Source: Euglena gracilis (taxonomy: Eukaryota > Euglenida > Euglenophyceae > Euglenales). From it: DNA of 64,000 nt. Shown piece by piece: positions 28,930 through 40,795 of this stretch. The DNA lies in contig CP154956.1 in the NCBI GenBank assembly GCA_039621445.1, positions 12,275,443 to 12,339,442 on the forward strand, read 5' to 3'. The notes beneath the pieces are model-generated. The model did no database searches. It was not told the origin of the DNA and saw only the letters and a list, made by a program, of their open reading frames with translations. The translations under genes and the position numbers were made by a program. How positions within the stretch are numbered: position 1 is the stretch's first letter; each line of letters opens with the position of its first letter.

Positions 28930-29285
28930 CACGATCAGAAATAATGCAGAGCTCTGCAAGGGACAAAAACGGTGTTATTCACCGCAGTCTTGGCGATGAC
29001 GTTCTCCTCCTTTGTGCCGGGGTATGCTTGCTCCAGCCTCTTGCCCCAGTAATGACCAAGCGGCCTGCATTCGGGCAATGGGTTTGTTCAAAGAATTTAC
29101 CATTTGTGGCTGGAACAATGTCGGCCACGTGGCAGAAGAATTTCATTTGGATGCGGAAGAGGAATTTCTTTTACACGTGTCGAAAGGCAGTGCACCTCCA
29201 GCTGGCGATGACATACCTGCCCCCGCTGGGAAACTGTTTCCAGACAATTCAGCTGGCACAGAGGTGGGAGACAGGTCCCCATAAG
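28930..29285 (+). CDS. candidate coding island, plus strand
   Basis: Two overlapping plus frames have protein-like composition. The better one, at 29.06-29.28 kb, reads CIRAMGLFKEFTICGWNNVG, then HLDAEEEFLLHVSKGSAPPA. An AG-T junction near 29048 could be an acceptor. The 3' end runs into an ACTGTTTCC repeat. No family is recognised. Confidence 0.25.
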
Positions 29286-29865
29286 GACAGGCCAGGAGGT
29301 ACAGAGGGTATAAGACAGTTTCCTGGGAAGGTCTGGGTCAGGGAATAAAAAGTTGACATTTCGACCCCCGGTGACGGAAAAAAACAGCAGTAAACGGGGT
29401 ACAGGGGTAGAAGACAGTTTCCCAGGGGGGGGGGTTAGATATTGGATTTTATCTTGTTTTGGCCTTTGCTTTTTGACCCATCCCAAGCAGGATACCAAGC
29501 AGGGTTCAGGCAGGCAGGGGGGTCGGGCACTTGGCCAAATACTCCAGGAAAGCACTCTGAGGTGTTGGATGTCTAGAAAAGCCAAAAGTGTGAGTCATGA
29601 CCTGTTCCCCTCCCCCAGGACTCCCCAGACCAGGACCCCCCAGGACTGCCTCACCGTGGAGTTCCAGGCGCCTTCGGCGCCCATCACCATGGGGGGGGGC
29701 TGCCGCCCCCTGGACCCCCAAGTCTTAAAAAAAAAAACAATTGTGTGTGGGAGTTTTCTTCTTCTTTTTGGTGCTCCTTCTGGGGGCTTTGTATCGAGTA
29801 CTGTTACCCCCGGCACCCCCCAGCACCCCCCAGGACTCAGTCCTGGGGGGTCAAAACTGGCATTG
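29286..29865. repeat. repeat block with ACAGTTTCC(C/T)GGG and CCTGGGGGG words
   Basis: GACAGTTTCC words occur here and at 46.23, 59.94 and 60.77 kb, and GGTCCTGGGGGG-type words recur at 44.45 and 48.63-48.80 kb. These are members of dispersed families; a boundary for each copy cannot be set. Confidence 0.4.
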
Positions 29866-30656
29866 TGTGGAAATCGCACCAACACATGGGGGGCAGGCTT
29901 CTTTTTAAGACCCCCGGGGGGGGGTCCCCCCACCCACCCAGGGTGGCGTGGGACCCCCCCCCCCCGGGGGCGGGGACCATGCTTGTGCTTACCACCCGGG
30001 GGGGGGTGGGGGTGGGTGCTATAGGGTGCCTGCCCCTAGCAGGCACACCCCCCCGGGGGGGGATAGGGATCCGGGCCAGACCCAGAAAATTTTCATATTG
30101 AAAATGGCCGTTTCCGGGCCCCCGGCGGCTTCGGCGCCAGGGTCGGAGGGGGGTGCCTGCTAGGGGCAGGCACCCCCCAAAACCCTTCCCCCCCGGGCCG
30201 GGGGGGGGGGTCGGATCGGGTGCTATGGGGTGCCTGCCCCTAGCACCCCCCCCGTGGGGTAGGCACCCGACTAAGCACAAGCCTGGCGGGGACCCCCCCC
30301 CAAATCGGGCCCATGAAAAGGCAATTTTCAAAAATTTTCGGCGCTTTGCGCCGAAAAGGTATATCCGGCGCCTCCAGCGCGGGACCCGGACACCATCCAC
30401 CCACCCACCCTCCCCCCCTGGGGAGGGTCTTCTGACTTAAAAAGAAGCCTGACGGGGGGTGATGTGTGCCTTTGGAGGGCACCGGGGACCCCACCAAGTG
30501 ACAGACTGTCCAATTTTAAAAATCACAAATTCAGAAAGAACCTCAGGGACACACCCAGTCACAAGGAAGCCGTATGCAGACATTTGGATCGTCCTCAGCG
30601 TGTTGTATGGCACTGGGATGCCGGTGGCGAGTGTCTGGGTTATGTAGTCCGCCAAA
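29866..30656 (-). CDS. candidate gene fragment, possibly Mpv17/PMP22-like
   Basis: Exon A (30656-30555) follows TTGTGCTTTGTAG and reads SLADYITQTLATGIPVPYNT, then SAYGFLVTG. The G-D/A-x-I-x-Q then R-T-x-x-M-x-x-x-G pattern is like the start of Mpv17/PMP22 membrane proteins. A 49-nt GT-AG intron (30554-30506), the local size, follows. The next exon starts at 30505 and is interrupted by the 558-bp element at 29894-30451; open frames continue on its far side (29893 to about 29866). Family assignment rests on one short exon and is tentative. Confidence 0.4.
29894..30451. mobile_element. hAT-like inverted-repeat element (introner-type family), 558 bp
   Basis: Sixteen-bp perfect inverted ends CAGGCTTCTTTTTAAG are flanked by direct repeats ATGGGGGG (29886-29893) and ACGGGGGG (30452-30459), 7 of 8 matching. 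Inside are long C/G runs and a hairpin AATTTTCGGCGC...GCGCCGAAAAGG (30336-30358). There is no coding capacity. The same ends are seen at 48146-48569 and 60153-60632. It lies inside the candidate gene at 29.87-30.66 kb. Confidence 0.75.
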
Positions 30657-32206
30657 CTACAAAGCACAAGTAATTAACAAAGCACTGCAACAGGGTCAAT
30701 AAATAATCTATTTATTTTATTGTATTTTTTGATTACTTCACTTGATTATTTTGTTCTTCTATTTTCTCATTTTCAATTCCTTTCTTTTCATTCCATGCAC
30801 ACCCAATATTTCACATACGGAATAAAGTGGAGCTCCCACACTTAAATGTTGGGTACCGCGACGGGCGTGGGGGGCAGGGATGCAGGGCGGTCCTTTGGTA
30901 AAATTTCCTGTCTGAGCACATTGGCTGAAAAATCCACAAAAAATGGCCAAAGAATGGCCATATTTTGACAAAACTGGGTCGACTGTTGGGGGAAAAAGTG
31001 ATTTCTGGCATCCTTTCACCAGCGAACATCACCCAAAAGATCAAAAAATATATTTTGCTGGTCTGAAAATTTAGGTAAAAAATCTCAATCTCTGACAACA
31101 AATTACGAAAAAAAATCGGGTTTCTGGATCATCTGGCATCCAAAAAAAATGCTAAATTTCATAAGAAAATGAAAAAAATGACTCTAAAGGGGTTTTGGGT
31201 GCTATTTTGGGTCCCAAGGTACTTCAAAAATTTCGAAAATTTTGGGGTGCTATTACCCTCCCCCCAAATTATACCCCCCCCCTTCAGGCCGGGACTTCGG
31301 GCGAAAAAATAATACCCCGGGGGGGTATTATTTGGGGGGGTTTACCGTGGACCCCACATCCCAAAAAAAGCCAAAATATTCCTTCCGTCGCTTTGCTCCG
31401 AGAATATTGGGCAGTTTTGACAAGTTTTTGCTCCAAAAGTGTCAAAAACAGCATTTTGGCCAATTTTTAGCTGATTTTGGGTGCGATTTTCGACCTGGCA
31501 CGAAGCGCCAAATATTTGTTTGACAAAAAATTTGGCCAAACCTCCGAAAAGGCGTCCTCCAACCAGGGGGGGGGGTGGTCCAATGGACATGGGGGGGGGT
31601 AGTGACTCCGGGAGATGGGCACTTTTTCCCGGGCCCAAACCCACCCTCCCACTGTTTTCAAAACCCACCCACCCACCAATCCACCCAAAACCCAACCAAA
31701 ATCGGCTTGAAACGTTTGAAAAGCTTTCTGGCCAGGCCAAAGGCTGGGTGGTGGAATATGCGGAGAGGGGTGTTTCCATTACTTTTTAGGGTTTTTTGGG
31801 GGCAGGGTCAGGGTTACAATTACCGTTAATAAAGGGTTTGGGTTGGGGCCAAAGTTAGAGCCAAATCGGGTCTAAATTCGGCCCAATTTTAGCCCAAATT
31901 TAGGCCAAAGGGCCTAAATCCTGCCCCCAACCCTATTCTCAAAACCCTGACCCTGAATTCCCTTTCAATCAACCCCGAATCCTTGCCATACACCAAGAGT
32001 AGGCTTTCCGCACTGCCATTTTGTCCGGGACATCTCTGGTGGGGAGGGTGAAAATGAATGTGAAATTGATCCATCTTCAAAAACGCCGGGTCAAAGACGC
32101 GCCCCCCCCCCCGTTTTAACCTCTGCCCCCCAGGCCGGGGGCCAGTAGTTTAGGGCTGCCATGTGTTATTGTATTATTTTTGCTATTCACTTAAGGACCG
32201 CCCTGC
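30657..32206. repeat. dispersed-repeat field with decayed hAT-type MITE pieces
   Basis: GCAGGGCGGTCCTTTGG at 30881 and the following 200 bp (CCACAAAAAATGGCC, TTTTGACAAAACTGGGTCGAC) match the MITE family at 47.1 and 54.4 kb. A lone right end CTTAAGGACCGCCCTG lies at 32191-32206. C/G-run repeats with ACTTCGGGCGAAAAA occupy 31.2-31.6 kb. No gene is seen. Confidence 0.5.
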
Positions 32207-32835
32207 ACCCCCATAAACCCCCCAAATACATTTGCAGTGCTCTGAAACTTTGTGTGCCCAAATAACTTTGCACGGGGGAAGGCCGAAAAAGATCGGTCCA
32301 AAGGGCTTTGCACCCCCACTTCACAAGGAAAATACGTGAAAAATGAACACCTTTTTGGGAAATCAGGAGGTGGTGAGTACAAAAAAATCTGAAATGAAAT
32401 ATCTTTTCTGTTATTTGATGAACAGATGAATTAAATCGTGACAACAAATTTCTTTGACGAAAAATGCTTAATCGCTCCATGAATGGTTTTGGGTATTGCC
32501 CAAAAAAGTTTGCAGGGGGTCTGGGCCAAAAAGATTGGTCCACTAACTTTGCAGGGGGCAAAGTTTTTTCGGGAGGGGTTGCACACACAGAGGTTCACCT
32601 CACACCCCCCACTCCGGGCTGAATGATTGCGATATTTTGCACACAATTTCCGTTGTGTATAAACATTCTGGTCGTCTTTTTTTGGTCTCGGCGGGGGGGG
32701 GGAACGGGGGGGGGGGGGGCAGTCCATAGATTAACTTAACATCTGTGTGACTATTTCTCCATGGGTGTTTTTGAGAGTGTGCGGGTGGCACCCACACCAC
32801 ACACCCACCCACCCACCCACCCACACACACACACC

Positions 32836-33125
32836 CAGGGCGGTCCATAAGACAAGACATAAGACATAGACATAGACATAGCCCAAGGCCAAGGGCTGAC
32901 CAGGGCTTGAACTGGGACTCGAACGGCATCAATTAACAGGTCGAAAACGCATTTTTTTGAGGGTTTGGCGGGTTTGGCGATGGTCCAAGGATGCCAGATA
33001 TCACTTTTTTCCCCTGGCGTGACCTGTCCTCGCCAAAACATGGCCATTTTTTAAGCGTTTTTCCTGTGTGAATTTTAATTGAATGTGCTGTGCTGGGATA
33101 ATAAATTTATTTGGCAGCCCTAAAC
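32836..33125. mobile_element. degenerate copy of the CAGGGCGGTCC MITE
   Basis: It starts CAGGGCGGTCCATAAG and contains GGTCCAAGGATGCCAGATATCA and TTGAATGTGCTGTGCTGGGA, the family's internal words in inverse orientation. The right end is decayed. Confidence 0.5.
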
Positions 33126-33499
33126 TGCTGCCGCTGGTGGAGGCCCAGTAATTAATCCAGGGGGGGTCCATCTTCTTGCAACCTGCCATCAACGGTTTCG
33201 ACAGCACTTTTTGGGGAGAGGGCATGGAGGGTGTGGGGGGGGGGTACTGTGGGGTACTGTGGGGGCTCCACTTTACTCCATCTCTCAATTGGGCAAAACA
33301 AACTTGGCCAAAACTGCCGGTTTTCCCCCAATTTGGTCACCCCGTCAAAGTCACTGCCCCCTCTGAGTTGACGGGGGTTAGTCTTCAAAGTTGGGGTCCG
33401 GTTCGACTCACTGCGTATGAACACCCTTGCCTCACTTGCAACAAGGAAGGGGTCACAGTAAAGTCAAAAACGCTGGTCCCACAGGGCTGGCCTTAACTT

Positions 33500-33690
33500 T
33501 GCAGCTCGTTGCAGGAGAGCTGGCTGGGGCCCTGCTGCGCGGGGCAGGGCCCCGTGTGCACAAACCACCACCACACACCGTGGCCTGGCAGAGGGGTCGA
33601 TTTTCAGGCGGATGAAATGGTGAGTTCCCATACGTACAACGAGGTCAACGTTGAAGAAGACGTGCCCCAAGGATGGGCTTACTATCAATG
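33500..33690. other. GC-rich coding-like island, strand undecided
   Basis: The minus frame reads HVFFNVDLVVRMGTHHFIRL and the plus frame VDFQADEMVSSHTYNEVNVE; both have protein-like composition. No splice signals decide between them. Confidence 0.2.
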
Positions 33691-33949
33691 GGCTTGCTGA
33701 GCTTTCGTCTGAGAGTGAAGCCCACCCAGGTTGGGGTTGACTCAGGTTTGGCGGGGAATTGGGGGTGAAACCAAATGAAAAGGGGAGGCCAGAGTCCTCA
33801 CCTTCACCCCTCCCCTTGGATGTTGACCCCCCGGATCATTGACCCCTGGGATGTTGGGCCCAACTTGACCCCCCCCAAAGTTGAGTTCCTCCTCTGTTGG
33901 GCCCAACCTGAACCCCCCGAAAGATGCACGATGAGAAAGGTTTCCCTGC

Positions 33950-35325
33950 TGAAATCGATCCATCGATGGTTCTTGGGTATTGCCCAAATTGTGTTGCACG
34001 GTTTGAATTGTGAAAACTTTGAGGGGGGAGGGATTGTTTGTGATGGGGTTTACCATTTTTACTGTTATGTCTTTTCACGTGATGATTCACAATCAGATGA
34101 CCACACTTTTGGTGAGGAAGTGATTAACCCGGATGGCTTTTTGGGGGTTTTGGATGATTCATATGTGGCATGTGAGCCCAAGTATGGGGAAAATGACCCC
34201 CTGGGCTGTTGGGCCCAACTTGACCCTCACGTTTGGGGGGCCGATTTTGAGGTCCAACATTTTTCTTAGCGTTTCGCCCCCTGGGGGATGCCCGCTCGGC
34301 CCCTCAAAAATCCTCACCCCAAACAAGGCTGCTGGCGATAACTTTATATTTCATTTATTGTTCTTCACTCTTTTTCATTTACTTTTCCAACCGTTACCAT
34401 TATTATTCTTTATTCCTTATTTTTCCCGCATTCAATTTACTTTCAATCAGTGGGTGGAAGCATAGTTGGCAGCCTGTTTCTTTTTTGGAGGCTGTTTTTT
34501 GTTTTTTTTTAATTTTGTTTATTTTAACAATGTTTTTTTCAAAAAAGAAAACCCACAAGGTTTTGCACGGAAAATTTTTTGAAAGCATATTTTCAATCAT
34601 TTTTGGCAACTTTTGGGTCATTTCTGCCAAAAAATCCTTCCACCAAAAAAAAATATGGAAAAAGTCATGAAACAGCAGGTTTTTTTTGCATTTTGGATGT
34701 TTTTGGACCATTTTTGGCAACTCTTGAACTTAGCAGGATTCGAAGTATGGTTTGGGTGTTTCATAAGGAGTTTTTCAATCTTGCAATTTCCTTTTGTTTT
34801 TTCGGTCTTTTTTTGGTGTTTTTTTCCAAAAAAAAACACGCTGTTTTGCTTTTTTCTTTAAAAAACACAAACAAAAAAAACGCCATATGGGTGGAAGGCA
34901 ATGGACCTAGAGCAGAGGAGCAAATGGATTGCAAAAGACTTTATCAACCAGCAGACGTGTTAGCCTGCAAGAAAGCTTGGACAGTCAACGACACAAAAGC
35001 AATCACCTGAGACACATGTGCGGGCAAGGCACACCCGGCCCGCGCTCCCATCTGCAGCCCTTTCGTCAGCAGAGGCTTCTCCTTCATGTTCCGCTTGTAA
35101 TAATCCATTGCGCCGGGGCTGCGGAGATGGAAATGGGGGTGCCTTGGACGCAGGGGGGCGTGATCACAATGCACAGGTGTTGCCGTTGGCCTGCAGTACG
35201 GTAAAATTGCTAAACCCCCATCACAAACAATTCCCTCCCCCCCCCCAAAGTTTCACAAGTCGAACCCTACAGCACGATTTGGGCAATACCCAAGAACCAT
35301 CAATGGATGGATTTGCCTTTTTTAT
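33950..35325. repeat. about 110-bp inverted repeats flanking 1.1 kb
   Basis: The left arm (about 33950-34055) has GGTTCTTGGGTATTGCCCAAAT, then GGGGGGAGGGATTGTTTGTGATGGGG. The right arm (about 35207-35325) carries the inverse: CCCCCATCACAAACAATTCCC, then ATTTGGGCAATACCCAAGAACC. The space between is AT-rich, poly-T-rich DNA without genes. A third, partial copy of the GGGTATTGCCC core is at 32.49 kb. Confidence 0.6.
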
Positions 35326-36330
35326 AAAAGCAATTCGGCATCAAACGTTGATTCAACTAATAATTTTAATGTTTCAATGCCTCTATTCATCAGACAAAAA
35401 AAACATCGTGGCATTCTGAATGATTATTTGTGCCTCCTGATTTTCCATAAAGACGCATCAATTTTCAACGTTGTCTTTCTGTGAAGCAAGGGCAAAAGTC
35501 ATGTAGATTGATCTTTTTTGGTCCTCCCTGTAAACTTATTTGGGCATGCAAAAGTTGGCCTTTGATGTAGCGGTCATCAGAAATTAGTTGGATGGCTCAT
35601 TCGCGGCTCAGATGGGAAGCGAATGAGCCATGCTTTGAGATGTTGCACGGCGAAATTTGATTTCCTCCTTGTGCAGCCATCAACCTTATCTAAGCACCAC
35701 CCCTGTTTCTCACCAGGGGGTGTTCTTTTAACTTAAAAAAAAAAAATCTTAAAAATGCCTTAAAACCCTTCAGAATTTTTTGAAAAATTTATGCCTTAAA
35801 AATACACACCTTCGTTCTCTCCCATCCGTTTAAAATGTTATCTGATTTTTTGGCAGCTTTTTATCAAAGGAGAAATGCTATTTGGATTTTTGGGAATGGT
35901 TTTCGGTTTTGGGGGGAGGTGAGTTGAAGAATGTGGAGGTGTTTTGTTGTCTTTGTTGTGCCTTTGAAGCAACACATCTGTGGCCGCCCAGCACCGTCAG
36001 CTGGACAGTGTCACATTTTTTGCCTCTGCCCTTCACTGGGCAATGGTGGGGTACAGGGATGAAAGAAGGCTGCCAACTGGCTTGACTTCCCTTCAGCCCC
36101 GCGAGTGGGTCCACTGGCTTGACCCCACGACGTTCTGATTGAAATTGCAAAGCAGACCAAAAATTTGATTTTGGTAGCTCATTGTCGATGTTTTGCCCAC
36201 CAGATTTCGGTTAGCCTTGACGGCATCCAAGGAAAAAAAAAGCCTGCAGCCAGAAACCCCCCACATGTCCACTTCGGCTTATCCAACTCCCTCAAAACAA
36301 AAATAAAAAACAAAAAATAAAATGAAAGCT
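35326..36330. other. spacer without recognised genes
   Basis: Mostly AT-rich unique DNA with CCTTAAAA words at 35.75 kb. A minus-strand frame at 35.88-36.15 kb has no supporting signals. Confidence 0.3.
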
Positions 36331-36457
36331 TCAACAAAGTAACGTGTATCGCCAGTTGGACGAGGCAACGCGATGGAAACGAATGCAGCAGTTGGCACAA
36401 TCCCTGTAACGAGCGTACCGTGGCGATCGCAATTGAGCGCCGCAAAGGGCGCAAATG
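36331..36457 (-). CDS. candidate terminal exon with zinc-ribbon pattern
   Basis: After the acceptor TGGCCACTACCCACAG the frame reads ICALCGAQLRSPRYARYRDC, then ANCCIRFHR, and ends in TGA after 41 residues. C-x2-C followed 15 residues later by C-x2-C is a typical zinc ribbon. It may be the end of a nuclear or RNA-binding protein; the upstream exon is not identified. Confidence 0.4.
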
Positions 36458-38149
36458 CTGTGGGTAGTGGCCACACAACCTCAAGGAAAGCCCCGTGAGC
36501 CATCAGCGTCAACCTGCTGCACAGTCAGGGGGAAGCTGGTAACAGGATTCCTTTACTCAAAAACACCCTTTAAAAAAGACGCTGATTTGTTCGTCGTAAA
36601 TTATCAAAACACATCATCTCTTGGGCTGCCTTCCCTAACAGCCAAAAGACATTTTTTAAACCACTTTAAAAAAAAACCTAAAACCCTTCAAAAATGCCTG
36701 AAAATTTGGTCAAAAAGCCTTAAAACACCTTGAAAACCTCAAAAAATCTGGCAAAAGTTTTCTCAAACTGAGAAAAAATGCAGTCACAAAATCTCAGCAA
36801 AAAAGAGCCAACTGTGGAAAAAAACATGATTTTTGGCATCTCTAAAACATTGTTTATCCACCCTAATTTAAAAAAATTGGGTTTTTGGCTCTTTGGTTTG
36901 GACCCCGTTGGATGCCCAGATGGCTTGGACCGCCCTTGGAAAATAGAACCGTGCAAAACTCCTTGAAAAAACCTTTAAAAATTCCAAAAGTTTCGCCTTA
37001 AAAATGATGCCTGCTCATTTTTATAGGGTGCCCTCGTCACAGTTTCAATGTTTGGACTTGTCTTAATGACACAAATGTTTCCACCTCACCCCCCCAAAAA
37101 TTCCCCCAAACAGCCACCAATGGAGAGGCACGAGAAGAAATTCTGGAGGAGTCGGGATACAACAAATATCCACGAAAATTTGAGATTCCCCCACCTGTTT
37201 GAACCAGGAACTTAATCACTTCTGGATTCACTCACCCTAACCACAAATAAGCAATATTTTTTTGTTTTAGTTTCTGCCCTTCTTTTCTTCAACTGTCCCA
37301 ATGCCTTACATGCCCCCAAAATAAGACCCACTAAAAATAATATAAAACCCCCAATAAGAACATCCGTTGGCAAAAAAAATAAACACAGCAAGACCTACCC
37401 CAAAACCCCCCTCGAAAATTTTGAATTCAAAAAAAAAGGCAAATAGTAATAATAATGTGAGAATGTCCCCAAAAAGGTGATATTTTTTGACATTATTTTG
37501 ATTCTTTTGACCCATTTTCCGAAAATTTAGCACTTTGGGACATTTTTGCCCATTGACAATTTTTTGATCTATTTCTGGACTTCAATCAAAAAAAATGTTT
37601 GGGTCTGGTTTTTCAATAACAACTCCAAAAAAAGCACCCGGATCTTATTTTGTGGAGGTTAAATCATACCGAATGCTCTGTGGGTCAAAATGACGGACCG
37701 AAGCATGACTGTGCTGGACCGCTGCAGTCACTGCCCAGTTGCTGCTGCACCGTTGATCGCCGTCGCCTGACCCTTTTCAATGATTGCGCTGCTTTTTGGC
37801 AGTGTGCACTGTATATTTTTTGTTCAACACAACAGTCTTTCAATTTTGAGTTGCTGTCTTTTCTTTGGTTGGAGGGTATGTGGGTTTTGTGTTATGGCCA
37901 TTGCAAACGTTATGCAGTTGTGTTGTGTTCAGCCAGCAGAATTCTGTCCATCTATCTTCATCAAACCCCATCAGTGGCTGCACGCCTGGGTTGTTGGGTG
38001 GACCGTTTTCTGCTCCGACGATAGCCGAATTTTTTTGACAATGCCCAGAGCCTTCCAAAATAAACTCGGGTTGATATTCTTTTCCCGGCTGAGCCATTGC
38101 CCCCCCCCCCCCGGAAGTTGCCACCCTGTGAGGGTGCCACCTCCTGCCC
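36458..38149. other. spacer with decayed MITE sequence
   Basis: The segment 36.77-36.95 kb carries MITE-internal words (GATTTTTGGCATC, TTTGGACCCCGTTGGATGCCC, GGACCGCCCTTGG). The rest is AT-rich, with no convincing genes. Confidence 0.35.
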
Positions 38150-38372
38150 AGCTCAGGTATTTTCGAGGCCGGAGTAATCGTCGACCAAAGGATTGGCACA
38201 TGGAGGTTGAACAGATTTCTGACTTCTGGGGGGAAAGCGCCATCACCCCCGGCACCATCTGCAGCCATTCAAAACGAAGCCTGGCCCGGACAGAGGAGGC
38301 TCTCCACCGTGAGGAGGCGGCCCTGGCGGCAGCGCTTCGGGCTGATCGGCACCAGGGCTTGACACACAGCCG
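38150..38372 (+). CDS. candidate exon with charged helix
   Basis: The plus frame reads DWHMEVEQISDFWGESAITP, then RSLARTEEALHREEAALAAA, then LRADRHQGLTHS before a G/C-run repeat. The helical Glu/Ala/Arg stretch is unlikely by chance, but boundaries and family are unknown. Confidence 0.35.
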
Positions 38373-40735
38373 GGTGGGGGGTGGGCATGGTCCGAACCCA
38401 CCACTCCCCCCCCCACCTGGTCTGGGGTGGGGAACACGTGGCACAAACCCCGGCGGGGGGGGAGGGTTCAGACATCTGTTTAGTGTGTATCAACGATGCA
38501 CACCGATACACAAATTTTCCTTTGCCGATACACACGACACATAAAAATTTTTTGCCGAATTTTTTTCACACTAAACAGAGGTCTGGGGGGGGGGGGGTTG
38601 CTGGCACTGGCGTTTGGGGTCCCTGGCCACTCACCACACAAACTGGGCCAGAAGCGAAGTCAGCGCCGGCCATAAACAGACAAGAAGCCTGCGTGCAACT
38701 AAGGGGGCGGGTAGTTCAGGGTGGCGCCAGGTTGCTTGGGATACGGTTAGGTTTAGGAAAAGGGTTAGGAATGATGTCTCGGTGAAGGGGGGGAAGGTGG
38801 GGGTTTCCGGGTTCAAGCTGTGGCTTGGGTGGAGTGGGGGAGGCATCCCGTCCACCTGGACTCTGCATACTTTCCTGGCATCGAACCCTGGCCTCCACCC
38901 CCACGGCCGGCAGTCCGAAGAAGTTGGCGACAGCGACCATTGTGCCGCTGCCGGAGAACGGAGCAGGGCTGCCTGTCAATGCGCGCCAAGCCAGCCCAAA
39001 TGAGCTGCTGAACCTGTGGGCTGTCAGGCGTCCATTTGCCCAGAAAAAAAAATGCTCTACACAAACGGAGTGCAACCCCCACGTACATGTGACGCTGGGT
39101 CTTTACTTGGGTCCACTGTTGGAGACTCCGGGTGTTCTTGGGGGGAGTGTTTAATTTGTTTCATGACACACCTGAGGCCCGAAAATAACCATTTCTGGGT
39201 TCTCAAAACAGTAAAAAAATGTTTCGACAATCTCACGCATTGCTCTTTCTGAGATTTAACATGATATTCTTTCGTCATGCCATTCAGTTGGCACAAGGTT
39301 CGATGTAAGGGCAGGTGGGGGATCCGCACCTCTCCTCCACTCAAGGAGAGGGGAGGTGGGCCCTTAACAAAAAATTGAACGAAAAATCCACTGGAAAACC
39401 TGATCCACAGGAAAAATGGCAAAAAAACAGGCTGACTTTGGAAAAAGGAGAGCTTTGGGAATGACCCTTGGACAATGACCTGTCCCAAAACATCAAATTT
39501 CGACCTTTTGTTTTCCAACCCCGCTGGAAATCCAGACCGGCCATTGGCCGGTCCTGGGCCCAAGGGCATTCCTAAAGGTCAGTCCTCAAGGAAAAAAAGC
39601 CGTCCCATAAAGACCGCCCTGGGTTGAGGTCCAAAATTTGAGCTGGGCAGTCCATCTCTTTGCCTCGTTTGGTACCAAAAATCCTGCTGTCGTCCTGAAG
39701 TATTGAGCACGCTTGATAAGGGGGGGCCTCAAGTGCTGAGAAAGCAGCCACAAGCTGGCTGCACCCGCCTCCCTTTGTGGGACTTTCCCTCCATCCTCAG
39801 TCTGAACCCAACTTTGTTTCCCAGATTGATGGATTCCATTCCTGGGTCACCCGATACACAGCAGCAGTGACAAAAGAAAAACAACACTGCACAGGTGAAC
39901 GACCATCGTGGAGTCCTCACGCAGGAGAAACTGGGCAAAGCGGCTGCACGACCCCGTGAGGCCACCCAAGCCAAGTCCTATGAAACCAGAGGGATTTCCT
40001 GAGGACTCTGATAAAGAGGGGGGGGGTGGCTGGAAAAAGGTGCTGATTTGAAAAAAGGTGCTGCTAAAAAAAAATCCCCCAAAGGGGTTCCGGGGGGGGG
40101 GGGCAGCCAGCTGGCAGCTAGACCAGGGTGGTACCCCGGAAACAAGCAAAGATGCCCAAATCCAGCAGGTTTGGAATTCTTCAGCCAAGCTTTGGAGGTG
40201 AAAAACCGAAACACCTCTCAAAGGTGCCATTCTTGGGCCGGCCTTTTTGACCTCTCTTTAAACAGCTTTGCACCGAAGTTTTTTCCGGTCCCACCCGGCT
40301 TCGCTGGTGGCTGGTCGAGCTGGCCCAAACTTTATTTCACCGCCTGAGTCGGGGGTGTCCCGACTTAGGCGGCGGATCTTGCTCGTACTTCAGGGTTGTT
40401 TCTTTGTCGATGTGGGCATTTATGCAAACCGAACATTTTCGCACAAAATGGGCGGTGTAGGTACCGGGGGTTTGGTGTTTTTTGGGGGTTTGCACTCTGG
40501 GAAGCTCTCTCTGCTCTGGGGTTTTGTGCCACTCTGACTACACAAAAAAAAAGCAAATCACTAATTACCAGTGAAAAGTACCGGTAGTGACATGGCCTAA
40601 AAAGACAATTCGGATCTCGTCGAGTTGTTCCCTCTCACTCCCTCGCACTCAAAGTTCTGGTGACGACGGAGCCAAAATAAAAATTATCGACATGCGGGCA
40701 TATGCGCGCACCGACCAAAAAAAGCATCAGTGCGC
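38373..40735. other. repeat field including a decayed MITE copy
   Basis: 39365-39620 holds a diverged MITE copy (CCTTGGACAATGACCTGTCCC, GGCCATTGGCCGGTCC, CCATAAAGACCGCCCTGG). C/G homopolymers of 13-15 nt occur at 38.10, 38.58 and 40.09 kb. Coding-like GC islands at 38.9 and 39.8-39.95 kb lack splice support. Confidence 0.35.
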
Positions 40736-40795
40736 GATGACCACTTTTCAAGCAGCAGCTCCCGGCTGGGAGCTGCTGCCTGAAAAGTGGTCATC
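40736..40795. repeat. long near-perfect hairpin, 28-bp arms
   Basis: Arms 40736-40763 and 40768-40795 pair at 27 of 28 positions around a GGCT loop. It has the size of a small-RNA precursor stem, or is a short foldback insertion. Confidence 0.7.

Noticed and set aside
32905-33415. tRNA B-box-like words (GGACTCGAAC, GGTTCGACTC)
   Set aside because: No matching A box, anticodon stem or acceptor stem can be formed around them.
38813-39088. GC-rich open frames on both strands near 38.9 kb
   Set aside because: Composition only; no motif and no splice signals.
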